Below are positions 8,965-16,358 of a stretch of 64,000 nucleotides of DNA, in pieces (positions within the stretch are counted from its first letter, which is position 1; each line of letters opens with the position of its first letter). Below the pieces are notes generated by a model that did not search any database, was not told the origin of the DNA, and saw only the letters and a list, made by a program, of their open reading frames with translations. A program made the position numbers and the translations under genes. Source of the DNA: Pannonibacter sp. SL95 (GTDB lineage: Bacteria > Pseudomonadota > Alphaproteobacteria > Rhizobiales > Stappiaceae). The DNA lies in assembly GCF_026672425.1 (NCBI RefSeq), contig NZ_JAPPRC010000003.1:912501-976500 (forward strand). Reading direction: 5' to 3'.

Positions 8965-9414
8965 TTAAGGGCGCACGGTGCGGCAGATGCCGTCGTGGAC
9001 GCGCCAGCGATCGAGATCGTCGAGGCAGGCATCGACGCCCCAGGTCAGGCCGGTAAAGCTGCCATATTCAACCAGCGCATAATGCAGGCTGTGCCGGCTG
9101 CCGTCCGTCAAGGTGGCCACACCAGCACAATACCGGCGAGCAACCGGGCTGATGCCGTCGGCCTTGTAGGCGACTTCGGCAATACGGTCGATCGCCGTAA
9201 TCGTCCGCCCGCCATAATACAGGGTGTCGGCGGACGCGATGTGACCGGCAACTGCGCTCTGAACGGAAGCGCTGTCGCAGGATGGCAGGCGTGGTTCCGC
9301 GGTCGTGGCAAAATAGACCCGCTCGCCGGCGACTGTCGGCGCTCCGAGCGCGGTGGCGCTGACCAGCATCGCAGCCGCGATGCACAGGCGAGAGGCGTTA
9401 CGGAAGCTGGACAT
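8965..9414 (-). CDS. Small secreted protein of unknown function, co-transcribed with RNase T2
   Basis: A 149-residue protein with a signal peptide (LCIAAAMLVSATALGAPTVAG) and a mature part of about 120 residues holding four Cys, enough for two disulfides. It ends WRVHDGICRTVRP. I do not recognise a named domain. The start at 9414 has GGGGA 7 bases upstream. Its stop lies 13 bases before the RNase T2 start, so the two are very likely one operon and may act together in the periplasm. A nuclease partner or inhibitor is one possibility, without direct evidence. Confidence 0.8.
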   Translation of the reverse strand: MSSFRNASRLCIAAAMLVSATALGAPTVAGERVYFATTAEPRLPSCDSASVQSAVAGHIASADTLYYGGRTITAIDRIAEVAYKADGISPVARRYCAGVATLTDGSRHSLHYALVEYGSFTGLTWGVDACLDDLDRWRVHDGICRTVRP

Positions 9415-9543
9415 GCGAAAATCCCCAAGGGTCAACAGCGAAAGCTGATTTGACCTTGGCCGAGCAGCCCGGCAGCGTCAAGACGAAAGCCGAGCCGCGC
9501 TTGCTCGCTTTGTGGCTGCTCGCCGGCAGCCAGCAAAGCTGCC

Positions 9544-10392
9544 TTACTCGGGGACAATCTGGCGGACGATCGCGGCAGCCCCAGGCCCTTCGGCCAACAC
9601 ATCGCGCAGCCAGGGCAAGGCCGTCTTCATGTCCTCTGCCAGCGTGAAGGGCGGATTGATCAGCGTCATGCCCGACCCGCGCATTGGGCTGTCCGGGTCG
9701 CTGCGGCCAATGCTCAGCTCCAGTGCCAGAATGTCCCGCAACCCGGCTTCCTCAAGCGCAGCGTGGAACCAGTCGACGGCACGGCGATCCTTGAGCGGAT
9801 ACCAGAGGAGATACATTCCGCCCGGCCAGCGTTTCCAGGCCTTGATGACGCCGTCGGCCATGCGTTCGAACTCGTCGGTGACCTCGAAGGCAGGATCGAT
9901 CAGCACGACGCCGCGCTTTTCCTTTGGCGGAACAAAGCTGCCAAGGGCGAGCCAGCCATCGAGGTGGATGACCTTGACCTGATGGTCGCCTGCAAACCGG
10001 GCAGCCAGGGTCTCATAATCGGCGGGGTGCAGTTCTGTGAGGGTCAGACGGTCCTGATCGCGCAGCAATGCGCGGGTCAGGGCTGGTGAGCCTGGATAGA
10101 CCTCAAGTTTGTCTGCCGGATTTGCTGCGCGGACAGTGTCCAGCCAAGGCTGCAAAACAGCTGCGACGGCTGGCGGGCAGGGCTCAGCCAGCACACGTCC
10201 GATGCCCCGTTCCCATTCCCCTGTCTTCTGCATCTCTTCCAGCGCCAGCGGATAACTGCCAATGCCGGCATGGGTGTCAATGACACGGAAGGGTGCGGTC
10301 TTACGTTGCATGTAGACCAGACAGGCTGCCAGCACTGCATGCTTCAGGACATCGCCGATGTTACCGGCGTGATAGGCGTGGCGATAGTTCAT
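9544..10392 (-). CDS. rlmJ: 23S rRNA (adenine-2030-N6)-methyltransferase
   Basis: A 282-residue protein that begins MNYRHAYHAGNIGDVLKH, the diagnostic RlmJ N-terminus, with DTHAGIGSY (39-47) as the S-adenosylmethionine site. RlmJ methylates A2030 of 23S rRNA before subunit assembly. The N6-adenine methyltransferase motif IV, normally DPPY/F, reads DPAF (166-169) here: the second Pro is Ala, in a position aligned with D164-PPY of the E. coli enzyme. The rest of the protein looks intact, so activity is probable but not assured. The gene overlaps the upstream GNAT gene by 4 bases (ATGA). Confidence 0.9.
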   Translation of the reverse strand: MNYRHAYHAGNIGDVLKHAVLAACLVYMQRKTAPFRVIDTHAGIGSYPLALEEMQKTGEWERGIGRVLAEPCPPAVAAVLQPWLDTVRAANPADKLEVYPGSPALTRALLRDQDRLTLTELHPADYETLAARFAGDHQVKVIHLDGWLALGSFVPPKEKRGVVLIDPAFEVTDEFERMADGVIKAWKRWPGGMYLLWYPLKDRRAVDWFHAALEEAGLRDILALELSIGRSDPDSPMRGSGMTLINPPFTLAEDMKTALPWLRDVLAEGPGAAAIVRQIVPE

Positions 10393-10880
10393 GCAAGCTC
10401 ATCCTTTGCGGCCCTTGCGAGGAACACCACCGCCTTGTCGCCGTGATCCTTCGTTCCAACCGGTTCAAAGCCCAGACGCTTGTGGAAACGCAGCGAGCCC
10501 GGATTGGCCGGACGTTCGTTCACTTCACAGGTGATCGGTCGGCCCGAACCTCCTTCGGCCTTTGCCAGCGCCGTATAGAGTTGCTCTCCGAGACCAAGGC
10601 TACGGTGGTTCTCAGCGATTGCAATCCGGTCAACATAAGCCATCCGTGGGTACTTCGCGCTCAGCCAGGCGTAATTCGGGCTGCCGTAATCGGCGCCCTC
10701 GTGCAGGCACAGCAGAAACCCTGCCGGTCCGTTGCCTTCGTCGGCAACAAGAACATGCGCAGCTTGTTCGGTCAGCCGGACCTGCTCTGGCATGGTCAGT
10801 TCGCCGACACCGGGCGTGCAGGCATTGTTGATGGTCAGAAGCTGGGGCAGGTCGTCAGGTCGGGCAGGGCGGATCGGCAA
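10389..10880 (-). CDS. GNAT-family N-acetyltransferase
   Basis: A 163-residue acetyl-CoA-dependent acyltransferase. The N-terminal strand IRPARPDDLPQLLTINN is followed by the central AYVDRIAIAENHRSLGLGEQLYTAL, which contains the acetyl-CoA pyrophosphate-binding pattern (H-R-S-L-G-L-G), and the C-terminal SLRFHKRLGFEPVG typical of the fold. The acceptor is unknown. Its stop overlaps the rlmJ start, so the two are translated from one message. Confidence 0.88.
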   Translation of the reverse strand: MPIRPARPDDLPQLLTINNACTPGVGELTMPEQVRLTEQAAHVLVADEGNGPAGFLLCLHEGADYGSPNYAWLSAKYPRMAYVDRIAIAENHRSLGLGEQLYTALAKAEGGSGRPITCEVNERPANPGSLRFHKRLGFEPVGTKDHGDKAVVFLARAAKDELA

Positions 10881-10940
10881 TTGGCACCAGTTTGCAGAGG
10901 CCGGGCAGCGCGCGCCGGGCCGTCAATAATGCGGGACTTC

Positions 10941-10967
10941 AAAAAACGACGGCCCCGAAAGGGGCCG
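10941..10967 (-). terminator. Rho-independent terminator of the cold-shock gene
   Basis: A CGGCCCC/GGGGCCG stem (10950-10956 and 10961-10967) with a GAAA/TTTC loop runs on the minus strand into TCG and six T residues (10941-10946). It lies 29 bases beyond the cold-shock protein stop. Confidence 0.92.
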
Positions 10968-10995
10968 CCGCAATCTGTTTTCGTTGAAGTGACGA

Positions 10996-11841
10996 TCAGT
11001 CGTCGTAACCGTCGTTGTCGCCATCGGCATCGTTGGCTTCAGCGCCAGCTTCGCCTTCGAGAAGCTGCAGGTTCACAGCCTTCGGGCCCTTGCCACGACG
11101 GTCCGGCTCGGTCTCGAAAGACACGCGCTGACCGCTGTCGAGAGCCTGGAAGCCAGACCGCTCAACGGCAGAAATGTGAACGAACACGTCGGCTTCGCCG
11201 TTGTCCGGAGTGATGAAACCAAAGCCCTTGTCGGCCTTGAAGAACTTCACCGTGCCGGGCTGACGCGGACCGCGCTCGACAGGTGCGTCGAACTCGGGAC
11301 GCGGACGACGCGGACGGAAACCGCCTTCGCCATCACCGTCGCCACCACCGCCGCCGCCGCCGAAGCGACCGCCGCCACCGCCACCGCCGTAGCCGCCACC
11401 GCCACCGGAGCGACCACCACCGTAGCCGCCGCCACCGCCGCCGCCATAACCGCCGCCGCCGCCGGAGCGACCGCCGCCGTAGCCGCCGCCGCCGCCGTCA
11501 CGGCCGCCGCCGTAACCGCCGCCACCGCTGCGACCACCACCGTAACCGCCGCCGCCGCCATCACGGCCGCCGCCGTAACCGCCGCCGCCGCCATCGCGAC
11601 CGCCGCCGTAGCCGCCGCCGCCACCACCGCCGTAACGGCCGCCAACGTCACGGTCGCCGGACGCAAATTCTTCGCGACCGTAGCCGAAGCCGCCGCTGCG
11701 ACGGGCTCCGCCAAAGTCACCGCTGCTGCCGCCGCCGAAATCACCGCCGCCGAAATCGCTGCCGAAGTCCTGCGGACCGCCGAACTCGCGCTTGCCGCCG
11801 CGCTTGCCGCGCGCCCGCCGGTCCGAATCGCCATCGTGCAT
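10996..11841 (-). CDS. Cold-shock-domain protein with a long glycine-rich N-terminal region
   Basis: A 281-residue RNA/ssDNA-binding protein, about four times the length of a usual CspA. Residues 1-25 are basic (MHDGDSDRRARGKRGGKREF). Roughly residues 30-195 are low-complexity Gly-Arg-Tyr/Asp repeats (YGGGRDGGGGG and relatives), then an Arg/Pro linker. The cold-shock domain follows at about 205-265 with RNP1 KGFGFI and RNP2 VFVHI, and then an acidic tail ending DGDNDGYDD. The start at 11841 has AAGGTGA 8 bases upstream; an earlier in-frame codon would add an untypical leader. The basic/Gly-rich part should bind nucleic acid non-specifically and could favour condensate formation, while the CSD melts RNA structure. 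The order is the reverse of plant CSD-glycine-rich proteins. Confidence 0.9.
   Translation of the reverse strand: MHDGDSDRRARGKRGGKREFGGPQDFGSDFGGGDFGGGSSGDFGGARRSGGFGYGREEFASGDRDVGGRYGGGGGGGYGGGRDGGGGGYGGGRDGGGGGYGGGRSGGGGYGGGRDGGGGGYGGGRSGGGGGYGGGGGGGYGGGRSGGGGGYGGGGGGGRFGGGGGGGDGDGEGGFRPRRPRPEFDAPVERGPRQPGTVKFFKADKGFGFITPDNGEADVFVHISAVERSGFQALDSGQRVSFETEPDRRGKGPKAVNLQLLEGEAGAEANDADGDNDGYDD
11340..11640 (-). repeat. GGC/GGT triplet-rich low-complexity repeat inside the cold-shock gene
   Basis: Within the cold-shock gene the minus strand consists of near-perfect repeats of Gly codons broken by Tyr, Arg, Asp and Ser (units like YGGGRDGGGGG). Repeat copies are in frame, so copy-number change would alter protein length without breaking it. 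The stretch also gives long spurious Ala- or Arg/His-rich frames on both strands. Confidence 0.9.
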
Positions 11842-12475
11842 TGCTGAATCACCTTCATTTCGTGCCGCCTTTGACGGCACCGACCCATTCCTCGTTATCC
11901 GCATCACAGACGCGGGTTTTGTGCCGGCCACAGGACAGCACCTGCAAACAGCATGGTATTGGGGTGGAACATCGATGCTGCAACCCGACCCAGTCCGCCG
12001 CAGAAAATATCATAGCTGTGCTCAAGGGCTTCCGGCAAGTGAATCCTTCTCAATCTTTCGCCTTCGAACCTTCAGACACGGGGCAGCTTTGCAAGGTCTC
12101 CCGCAAGGGAAGGTTCCAGAGGCTGTGCCGATTTGAGCAGAGCTAATCTGAAGCCTTGCAGACTGTGACTGCACCAAGAAAGACATTCGCTTTGCAAAAG
12201 CTGCCAACGTGTCGCCTTCTGTACGGTCGGTCGTTCCCTCAAGACCATGAATGCCACTGTTCGTTGTAATGAATATATCGAAGTTCTGGAGGGCTTGGCT
12301 TCGACACGGTCTCAAGCCTTGGCAGCCCGGATCTGCGATCTTGCAGTGCAAACCCTAGTGGCGGCGCCAGATATGTGAATGATTGCCAGCGTTTTTCGAC
12401 CTGACACGGGCGCTTGATCGCCTGACCCTTGCCGGGTACTCAGACGCATCGACCGATCAAACGCCGGAGCTGTCC
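11842..12475. other. 634-bp gene-free stretch between divergent cold-shock and MBL genes
   Basis: No convincing protein gene is visible; frames here have no recognisable composition or ribosome site. The part around 12120-12260 is AT-richer than the flanks. A leftward cold-shock transcript would have an untranslated leader here, and cold-shock mRNAs are known for long structured leaders. It could also hide a small RNA. The right end carries the ribosome site of the MBL gene (GGAG at 12466). Confidence 0.5.
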
Positions 12476-13144
12476 ATGTCCATGCCTGCCGAAGACCTGA
12501 GCGGTCTGCCGCCAATCCAGGTCGCGATCATTCCGGTGACGAATTTCCAGCAGAACTGTTCGCTGATCTGGAACCCGGCGACGTCACATGGAGTGGTCGT
12601 TGACCCGGGTGGTGACGTTGAAATCATCCTGGAGACGATTGCTGCCTACAAGGTCAAGGTCGAGCGGATCCTGATCACACATGGCCATCTGGACCACGTC
12701 GGTGGCGCTGCTGATCTGGCTGCGGCACTCGGTGTTCAGGTCGAGGGGCCGCACGAAGCGGATCGGCCGCTGATTGCCCGGGTCGAGCAGCAGGCGGTGC
12801 AGTTTGGTGTGGCAGGGCTCAAGAGCGTCACGCCGGATCGCTGGCTGGTGGAAGGCGATACTGTTGAGATAGCTGACCGTAGTTTTGCGGTCCTGCACTG
12901 CCCTGGGCACGCCCCGGGGCATGTTGTGTTCTTCGACGCGGATCTTCGGTTCGCCATTTCCGGCGATGTGCTGTTCGCCGGCTCGGTCGGGCGCACCGAT
13001 TTGCCGGGCGGGGACCATGCGACGCTGATCGCATCGATCCGCGACAAGCTGTTGCCACTCGGCGACGATGTCACATTCCTGCCGGGCCATGGGCCTGCGT
13101 CGACCTTCGGCGAAGAGCGGCTGACAAATCCGTTCCTGCGTTAA
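12476..13144 (+). CDS. MBL-fold metallohydrolase, glyoxalase II-like (YcbL type)
   Basis: A 222-residue metallo-beta-lactamase-fold hydrolase. The metal motif is THGHLDHVGG, followed by the downstream His in CPGHAPGHVVF, the Asp in ISGDVLFAGSVGR and a C-terminal His in LPGHGP, which together form the dinuclear site. The N-terminus IIPVTNFQQNCSLIW is typical of the small glyoxalase II-like subgroup that lacks the C-terminal substrate domain. The likely reaction is thioester hydrolysis, possibly of S-lactoylglutathione. The start at 12476 has GGAG 6 bases upstream. The gene is monocistronic and converges on the DUF1402 gene. Confidence 0.9.
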   Translation: MSMPAEDLSGLPPIQVAIIPVTNFQQNCSLIWNPATSHGVVVDPGGDVEIILETIAAYKVKVERILITHGHLDHVGGAADLAAALGVQVEGPHEADRPLIARVEQQAVQFGVAGLKSVTPDRWLVEGDTVEIADRSFAVLHCPGHAPGHVVFFDADLRFAISGDVLFAGSVGRTDLPGGDHATLIASIRDKLLPLGDDVTFLPGHGPASTFGEERLTNPFLR

Positions 13145-13159
13145 GGCGCTCGCGCTAGG

Positions 13160-14155
13160 TCAGAGCAGGCTGCGCAGGTCCTTGATCCGGTCATTGACCA
13201 GCCAGCCGTAATAGTTCTCCTCCGGCCAGGCGTTGCCTGACCGGCGGAACTGCGCCGCGCGGCCCCAGGGATTGCCGAGATTGTAAAGCGTGGCTGTCAG
13301 GCCCGGGTTGTCCGAGATGTCGACACCGCCAGCCTTCTTGTAGGCTTCGATGGCGTCCTGAATGATCGCTGCCATGTAGTGCAGCGAAATATTCGGGTCC
13401 ATCGTGGCCTGGTAGATCTCGTTCGCGTCCTTGGCCGTCAGGCGAGAGAACCGGCTGACGCGGGCGACCCTGTCGGTCATCTTCAGGACTGTGAGCGGAT
13501 TGAGCTGACCGAGGCCAAAGCTCTGGCCGGCGAAGAGCGGCTGGAAGAACGTTTCGTTCAGGTTCTTGCGCGGATAGCGGACACCGTCGACGCTGCGGCC
13601 GCGGAAGGTGTTTTCCCAGACGGCCTCATAGCAGGTCCACAGGCTGTTGCTGTTGTCCTGTTTGTCGTCCGAATTGCATTCAGCAAACTCAGGGCGCATG
13701 ACGAAGTCAGCGACATCGACCCCGTCATACTGGAACCGCAGGCTGACGCCGGCATAGGCCAAGGCCTTGACGTAATAGCTCTGGGCGCTGTCGAGGGAAT
13801 CGTAGTTGTAGGTGTGCTCGCCGACGATGGCCCCGATCATGTGAACCGGATCAATGTCATAGCGCGCAGCGACGCGCTTGATGTCGGAGATCAGCGTTGT
13901 GTCGCGGCGCAAGACAGCCAGGACACGCTCGAACTTGGCGTCATAGGAAGACTTGAGCGCGGCCGTCCGGCGGGCGGAGGCAAAGGGAATGGACGGTTGC
14001 TGGCCGTTGCGGTTGCCTTCCGGGACGACGCGGACGCCTTGAGCCTGCACCGGACTGTCCACAAGACACGACGAGGCGAAGCCAAAAGCCGCCAGAAAGC
14101 CAGCCATGGCCAAAGAGATGCGCCGTGCCGGGCGCTTTCTTCCTGTCAATTCCAT
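13160..14155 (-). CDS. DUF1402 family exported protein with lytic-transglycosylase-like motifs
   Basis: A 331-residue protein with a signal sequence (ISLAMAGFLAAFGFASS, processed near VQAQG). It matches the DUF1402 family, which I know as a Rhizobiales-restricted family of this size. Three segments line up with soluble lytic transglycosylase motifs: a Glu in IGAIVGEHTYN (E113), SFGLGQLNPLT (212-222, like the S-x-G-L-x-Q-x-x-P-x-T signature) and TLYNLGN (289-295, like AYNAG). A peptidoglycan-cleaving or peptidoglycan-binding role in the periplasm is therefore plausible, though this is my inference. The start at 14155 has GGAG 7 bases upstream. Confidence 0.85.
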   Translation of the reverse strand: MELTGRKRPARRISLAMAGFLAAFGFASSCLVDSPVQAQGVRVVPEGNRNGQQPSIPFASARRTAALKSSYDAKFERVLAVLRRDTTLISDIKRVAARYDIDPVHMIGAIVGEHTYNYDSLDSAQSYYVKALAYAGVSLRFQYDGVDVADFVMRPEFAECNSDDKQDNSNSLWTCYEAVWENTFRGRSVDGVRYPRKNLNETFFQPLFAGQSFGLGQLNPLTVLKMTDRVARVSRFSRLTAKDANEIYQATMDPNISLHYMAAIIQDAIEAYKKAGGVDISDNPGLTATLYNLGNPWGRAAQFRRSGNAWPEENYYGWLVNDRIKDLRSLL

Positions 14156-14314
14156 CGCCTGACTCCAGGCCCCCGCCGCGTGGAATTACACGGGCCAATG
14201 ATTAAAGCGCAAGACGAAAACATGGTTTTTTGCGGACAAAACGCAGTCGGCAGGCGCAAGGCTGCATCTCTGCGAATCACGTTCCGAATGACGCCACAAC
14301 ATCATTTGCGGGGC

Positions 14315-14330
14315 ACGGCTTGCAAGCCGT
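14315..14330. promoter_or_regulatory. 16-bp perfect palindrome between DUF1402 and MFS genes
   Basis: ACGGCTTGCAAGCCGT at 14315-14330 is fully self-complementary. It lies 15 bases beyond the MFS stop and 160 bases upstream of the DUF1402 start. It could be an operator for the DUF1402 gene or a short hairpin at the end of the MFS transcript. No T tract follows. Confidence 0.35.
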
Positions 14331-14344
14331 CCGCACTGAACGCT

Positions 14345-15670
14345 TCAGATATTTTCGTGTCTCTCACGCGCTGGTGCGAGATTTGATGCCGCTGCGTGAT
14401 CAAGGGCTGGAAGACAACGGAGCAGCCAGATGAGCGTTACAAGCTTCAGGGCGCAGGGAAGCGCGGCATAAGCGATGCTTAGCAACGTCGCGGTTGTCGT
14501 ATCCGGCAGGTTTCCCGGAACGTATCCCAGCAGTCCCAGGACCGGCAGGACCAGGCCAGTTGCCAATGCCAAAGCTGCCTTGGAGACGAACGTCATGATC
14601 GAGTAGAGCCGCGATGCCGCTTCCTGCGCCTTCGTTCGCACGATGTGGTCGGCGAGGATGGCGGCTGGCAGGGCCAGATCTGCCCCCAGCGCCAGTCCCG
14701 AAAGCACGCAGACGATGGTGTAGGCCGCAATGTCGCCGGAACCGAGCAGGGCGGCCCAGATGAAGGTGGCGATGGCCAGAGCCATCGATAGGGCCCAGGC
14801 CCGCGCCTTGCCAATGCGCGCTGCCACTTTCGGCCAGACGGCCATCGATGCTGCTCCGGACAGGAAATAGGCGAGCAGAAACAGGCCGGTCAGATCTTCC
14901 GCGCCAATGCGGTCCCGAATGAAGAACATCACCAGCACGGCCGGGATGCTGCCGGCAATCGTGTTGAGGAGATAGAGGCCGAAGAACCGCTTCCGCCAGG
15001 GGCTGGAGACAAGATCGCGCCAGCGCAGTGCCGGCTGGTCACCGAGCGGATGGTCGAGGGCCGCCTGCCGCAACCAGGACAGCAACGACCAGAGACCCAG
15101 CGCAATGAGCGGCAGGTACAGCACCGCGAGCCAGCCAAAGGCGCTGGAGCGGTCCTGACCTGCCCCGAGCAGCGTTGGGGCCATGGCAGCCAGCAAGAGG
15201 CCAAGCAGCCCGAGGCCTTCGCGCCAGCCGGCGATGCGGGTCCGGTCGGCATCCGTTGCGTGCCAGAGTCCGCCCAAGGCCTGCAGATTGATCGAGACCA
15301 CCGAAAAGCCTGTGGTGCAAAGAAGGACGGCCATGGCAAACCACGTCAGCGGAGCCGAGACGAACGGTGTGAACACCATCCAGAACCCGCCCGCCAGCAT
15401 CAATGCGCCGACAGTCAGGATCGCAGGTCGATGGTTCGACCAACGGTCAGACCAGCTGCCAATCAATGGGTCCTGAACCGCATCGATCAGCCGCAGGACC
15501 AGCAGGATGAGCCCGAGTGCCGTCAGGCTGACGCCAAGATCGGTCGCATAGAAGTCTGGTGCGTGCAGATAGACCGGCAGCCCCGCAAAGGCCAGCGGCA
15601 GGGCCATTGCGCCATAGCGTGCCATGGCCAGCGCGGAGAGGGTCCCGGCAGGGGAAGGTGTTGTGTTCAC
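14345..15670 (-). CDS. MFS transporter, GPH/MelB-like
   Basis: A 441-residue membrane protein with about twelve hydrophobic segments. The loop RLIDAVQDPLIGSWSDRWSNHRP matches the cytoplasmic loop 2-3 signature (D-P-x-x-G-x-x-x-D-R) of the glycoside-pentoside-hexuronide symporters. It begins with GTG at 15670, whose bases overlap the stop of the chalcone-isomerase-like gene (GTGA), so translation is coupled. GPH-type MFS genes beside chalcone-isomerase-like genes occur in bacterial lipid-modification clusters. The transported compound may therefore be a lipid or lipid precursor rather than a sugar; that is inference. Confidence 0.85.
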   Translation of the reverse strand: MNTTPSPAGTLSALAMARYGAMALPLAFAGLPVYLHAPDFYATDLGVSLTALGLILLVLRLIDAVQDPLIGSWSDRWSNHRPAILTVGALMLAGGFWMVFTPFVSAPLTWFAMAVLLCTTGFSVVSINLQALGGLWHATDADRTRIAGWREGLGLLGLLLAAMAPTLLGAGQDRSSAFGWLAVLYLPLIALGLWSLLSWLRQAALDHPLGDQPALRWRDLVSSPWRKRFFGLYLLNTIAGSIPAVLVMFFIRDRIGAEDLTGLFLLAYFLSGAASMAVWPKVAARIGKARAWALSMALAIATFIWAALLGSGDIAAYTIVCVLSGLALGADLALPAAILADHIVRTKAQEAASRLYSIMTFVSKAALALATGLVLPVLGLLGYVPGNLPDTTTATLLSIAYAALPCALKLVTLIWLLRCLPALDHAAASNLAPARERHENI

Positions 15671-16221
15671 CGCGACGCGCCGATCAGGCGGGCCCGCAGA
15701 TCCGGATCCTGCGTATTGTTGCCGAGCCAGATGGAAAAGAAGCGTTGCGCGAATTCGGGATCGTCGATTGTGCCAAGCCGCCGGCTGCCGCTGTAAAAGA
15801 CAGTGCGCCCGGCGGTGTCGCGTACGCCCGTGATCGACTGACCAGGCGAAACGTCCGGGAAAATGCTGCGCATTTTTGCGTCCCAGTCCGCCAGCTTCGC
15901 CTGGTTGGCGTAGCCCTGGCGGCGGATTTCATCGATCGACCGCTCGGCGATCGAGTCGCCCGAAAAATTGCGCAGATAGGTGAGCTTGAGGGCGAAGGGC
16001 TTGCTTGGCGCGTAAACGCCATCAGGGGCGTAGAGTTCTGCGTCAAAAATCCGGAAGCCGAAGAACGTCAGCCGTCCCTGGCCGACGAGTTCCGCAGATG
16101 GAACAAGCCGACTGGCAGGTCCAAGGTCGGCGCGGGCGGGAACTGCAGCAAGCAGAAGTGCGGCTGCGACAAGACAGGCGACGGCCAGTCGTTGCATCAA
16201 TGGATCACGTGCGCTTGTCAT
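15667..16221 (-). CDS. Chalcone isomerase-like exported protein
   Basis: A 184-residue protein with a signal peptide (LAVACLVAAALLLAAVPARA). The mature part has the chalcone-isomerase-like pattern of the bacterial family: GQGRLTFFGFRIFDAELYAPDG, then LKLTYLRNFSGDSIAERSIDEIRRQG and a C-terminal AQRFFSIWLGNNTQDPDLRARLIG. The bacterial members are not flavonoid enzymes as far as known; the fold binds fatty acids in some relatives. The start at 16221 is supported by GGGAG 6 bases upstream. It is the first gene of a pair with the MFS transporter. Confidence 0.8.
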   Translation of the reverse strand: MTSARDPLMQRLAVACLVAAALLLAAVPARADLGPASRLVPSAELVGQGRLTFFGFRIFDAELYAPDGVYAPSKPFALKLTYLRNFSGDSIAERSIDEIRRQGYANQAKLADWDAKMRSIFPDVSPGQSITGVRDTAGRTVFYSGSRRLGTIDDPEFAQRFFSIWLGNNTQDPDLRARLIGASR

Positions 16222-16320
16222 GCTGGCTCCCGATGCCTTGCGGCGTTTGGCTTAACGGGAGTTTTACGCGGAAGGTCGCGAACCGGATTTCCGGCGAGCA
16301 ACTTCCTCAAGGCGAGGTGG

Positions 16321-16350
16321 CGGAGGAGCGTGCTGGCAGCAGCTCCTCCG
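16321..16350 (-). terminator. Hairpin behind the orphan binding-protein gene
   Basis: A perfect 9-bp stem (CGGAGGAGC at 16321-16329, GCTCCTCCG at 16342-16350) lies directly after the stop of the solute-binding protein gene read leftward. No T run follows, so it may protect the mRNA 3' end or act as a weak terminator. Confidence 0.45.
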
Positions 16351-16358
16351 ATGGTCCG

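Noticed and set aside
11340-11640. Possible CRISPR-like or satellite repeat
   Set aside because: The repeats are in-frame Gly codons inside a gene and have no spacers.
11283-12146. Arg/His-rich plus-strand frame and Ala-rich frames across the cold-shock repeat region
   Set aside because: They are products of reading GGC/GGT repeats in other frames or on the other strand; only the frame with the cold-shock domain makes sense.
12022-12351. A 109-codon minus-strand frame in the gap before the cold-shock gene
   Set aside because: No ribosome site, no recognisable composition and no domain; more likely chance in a non-coding stretch.
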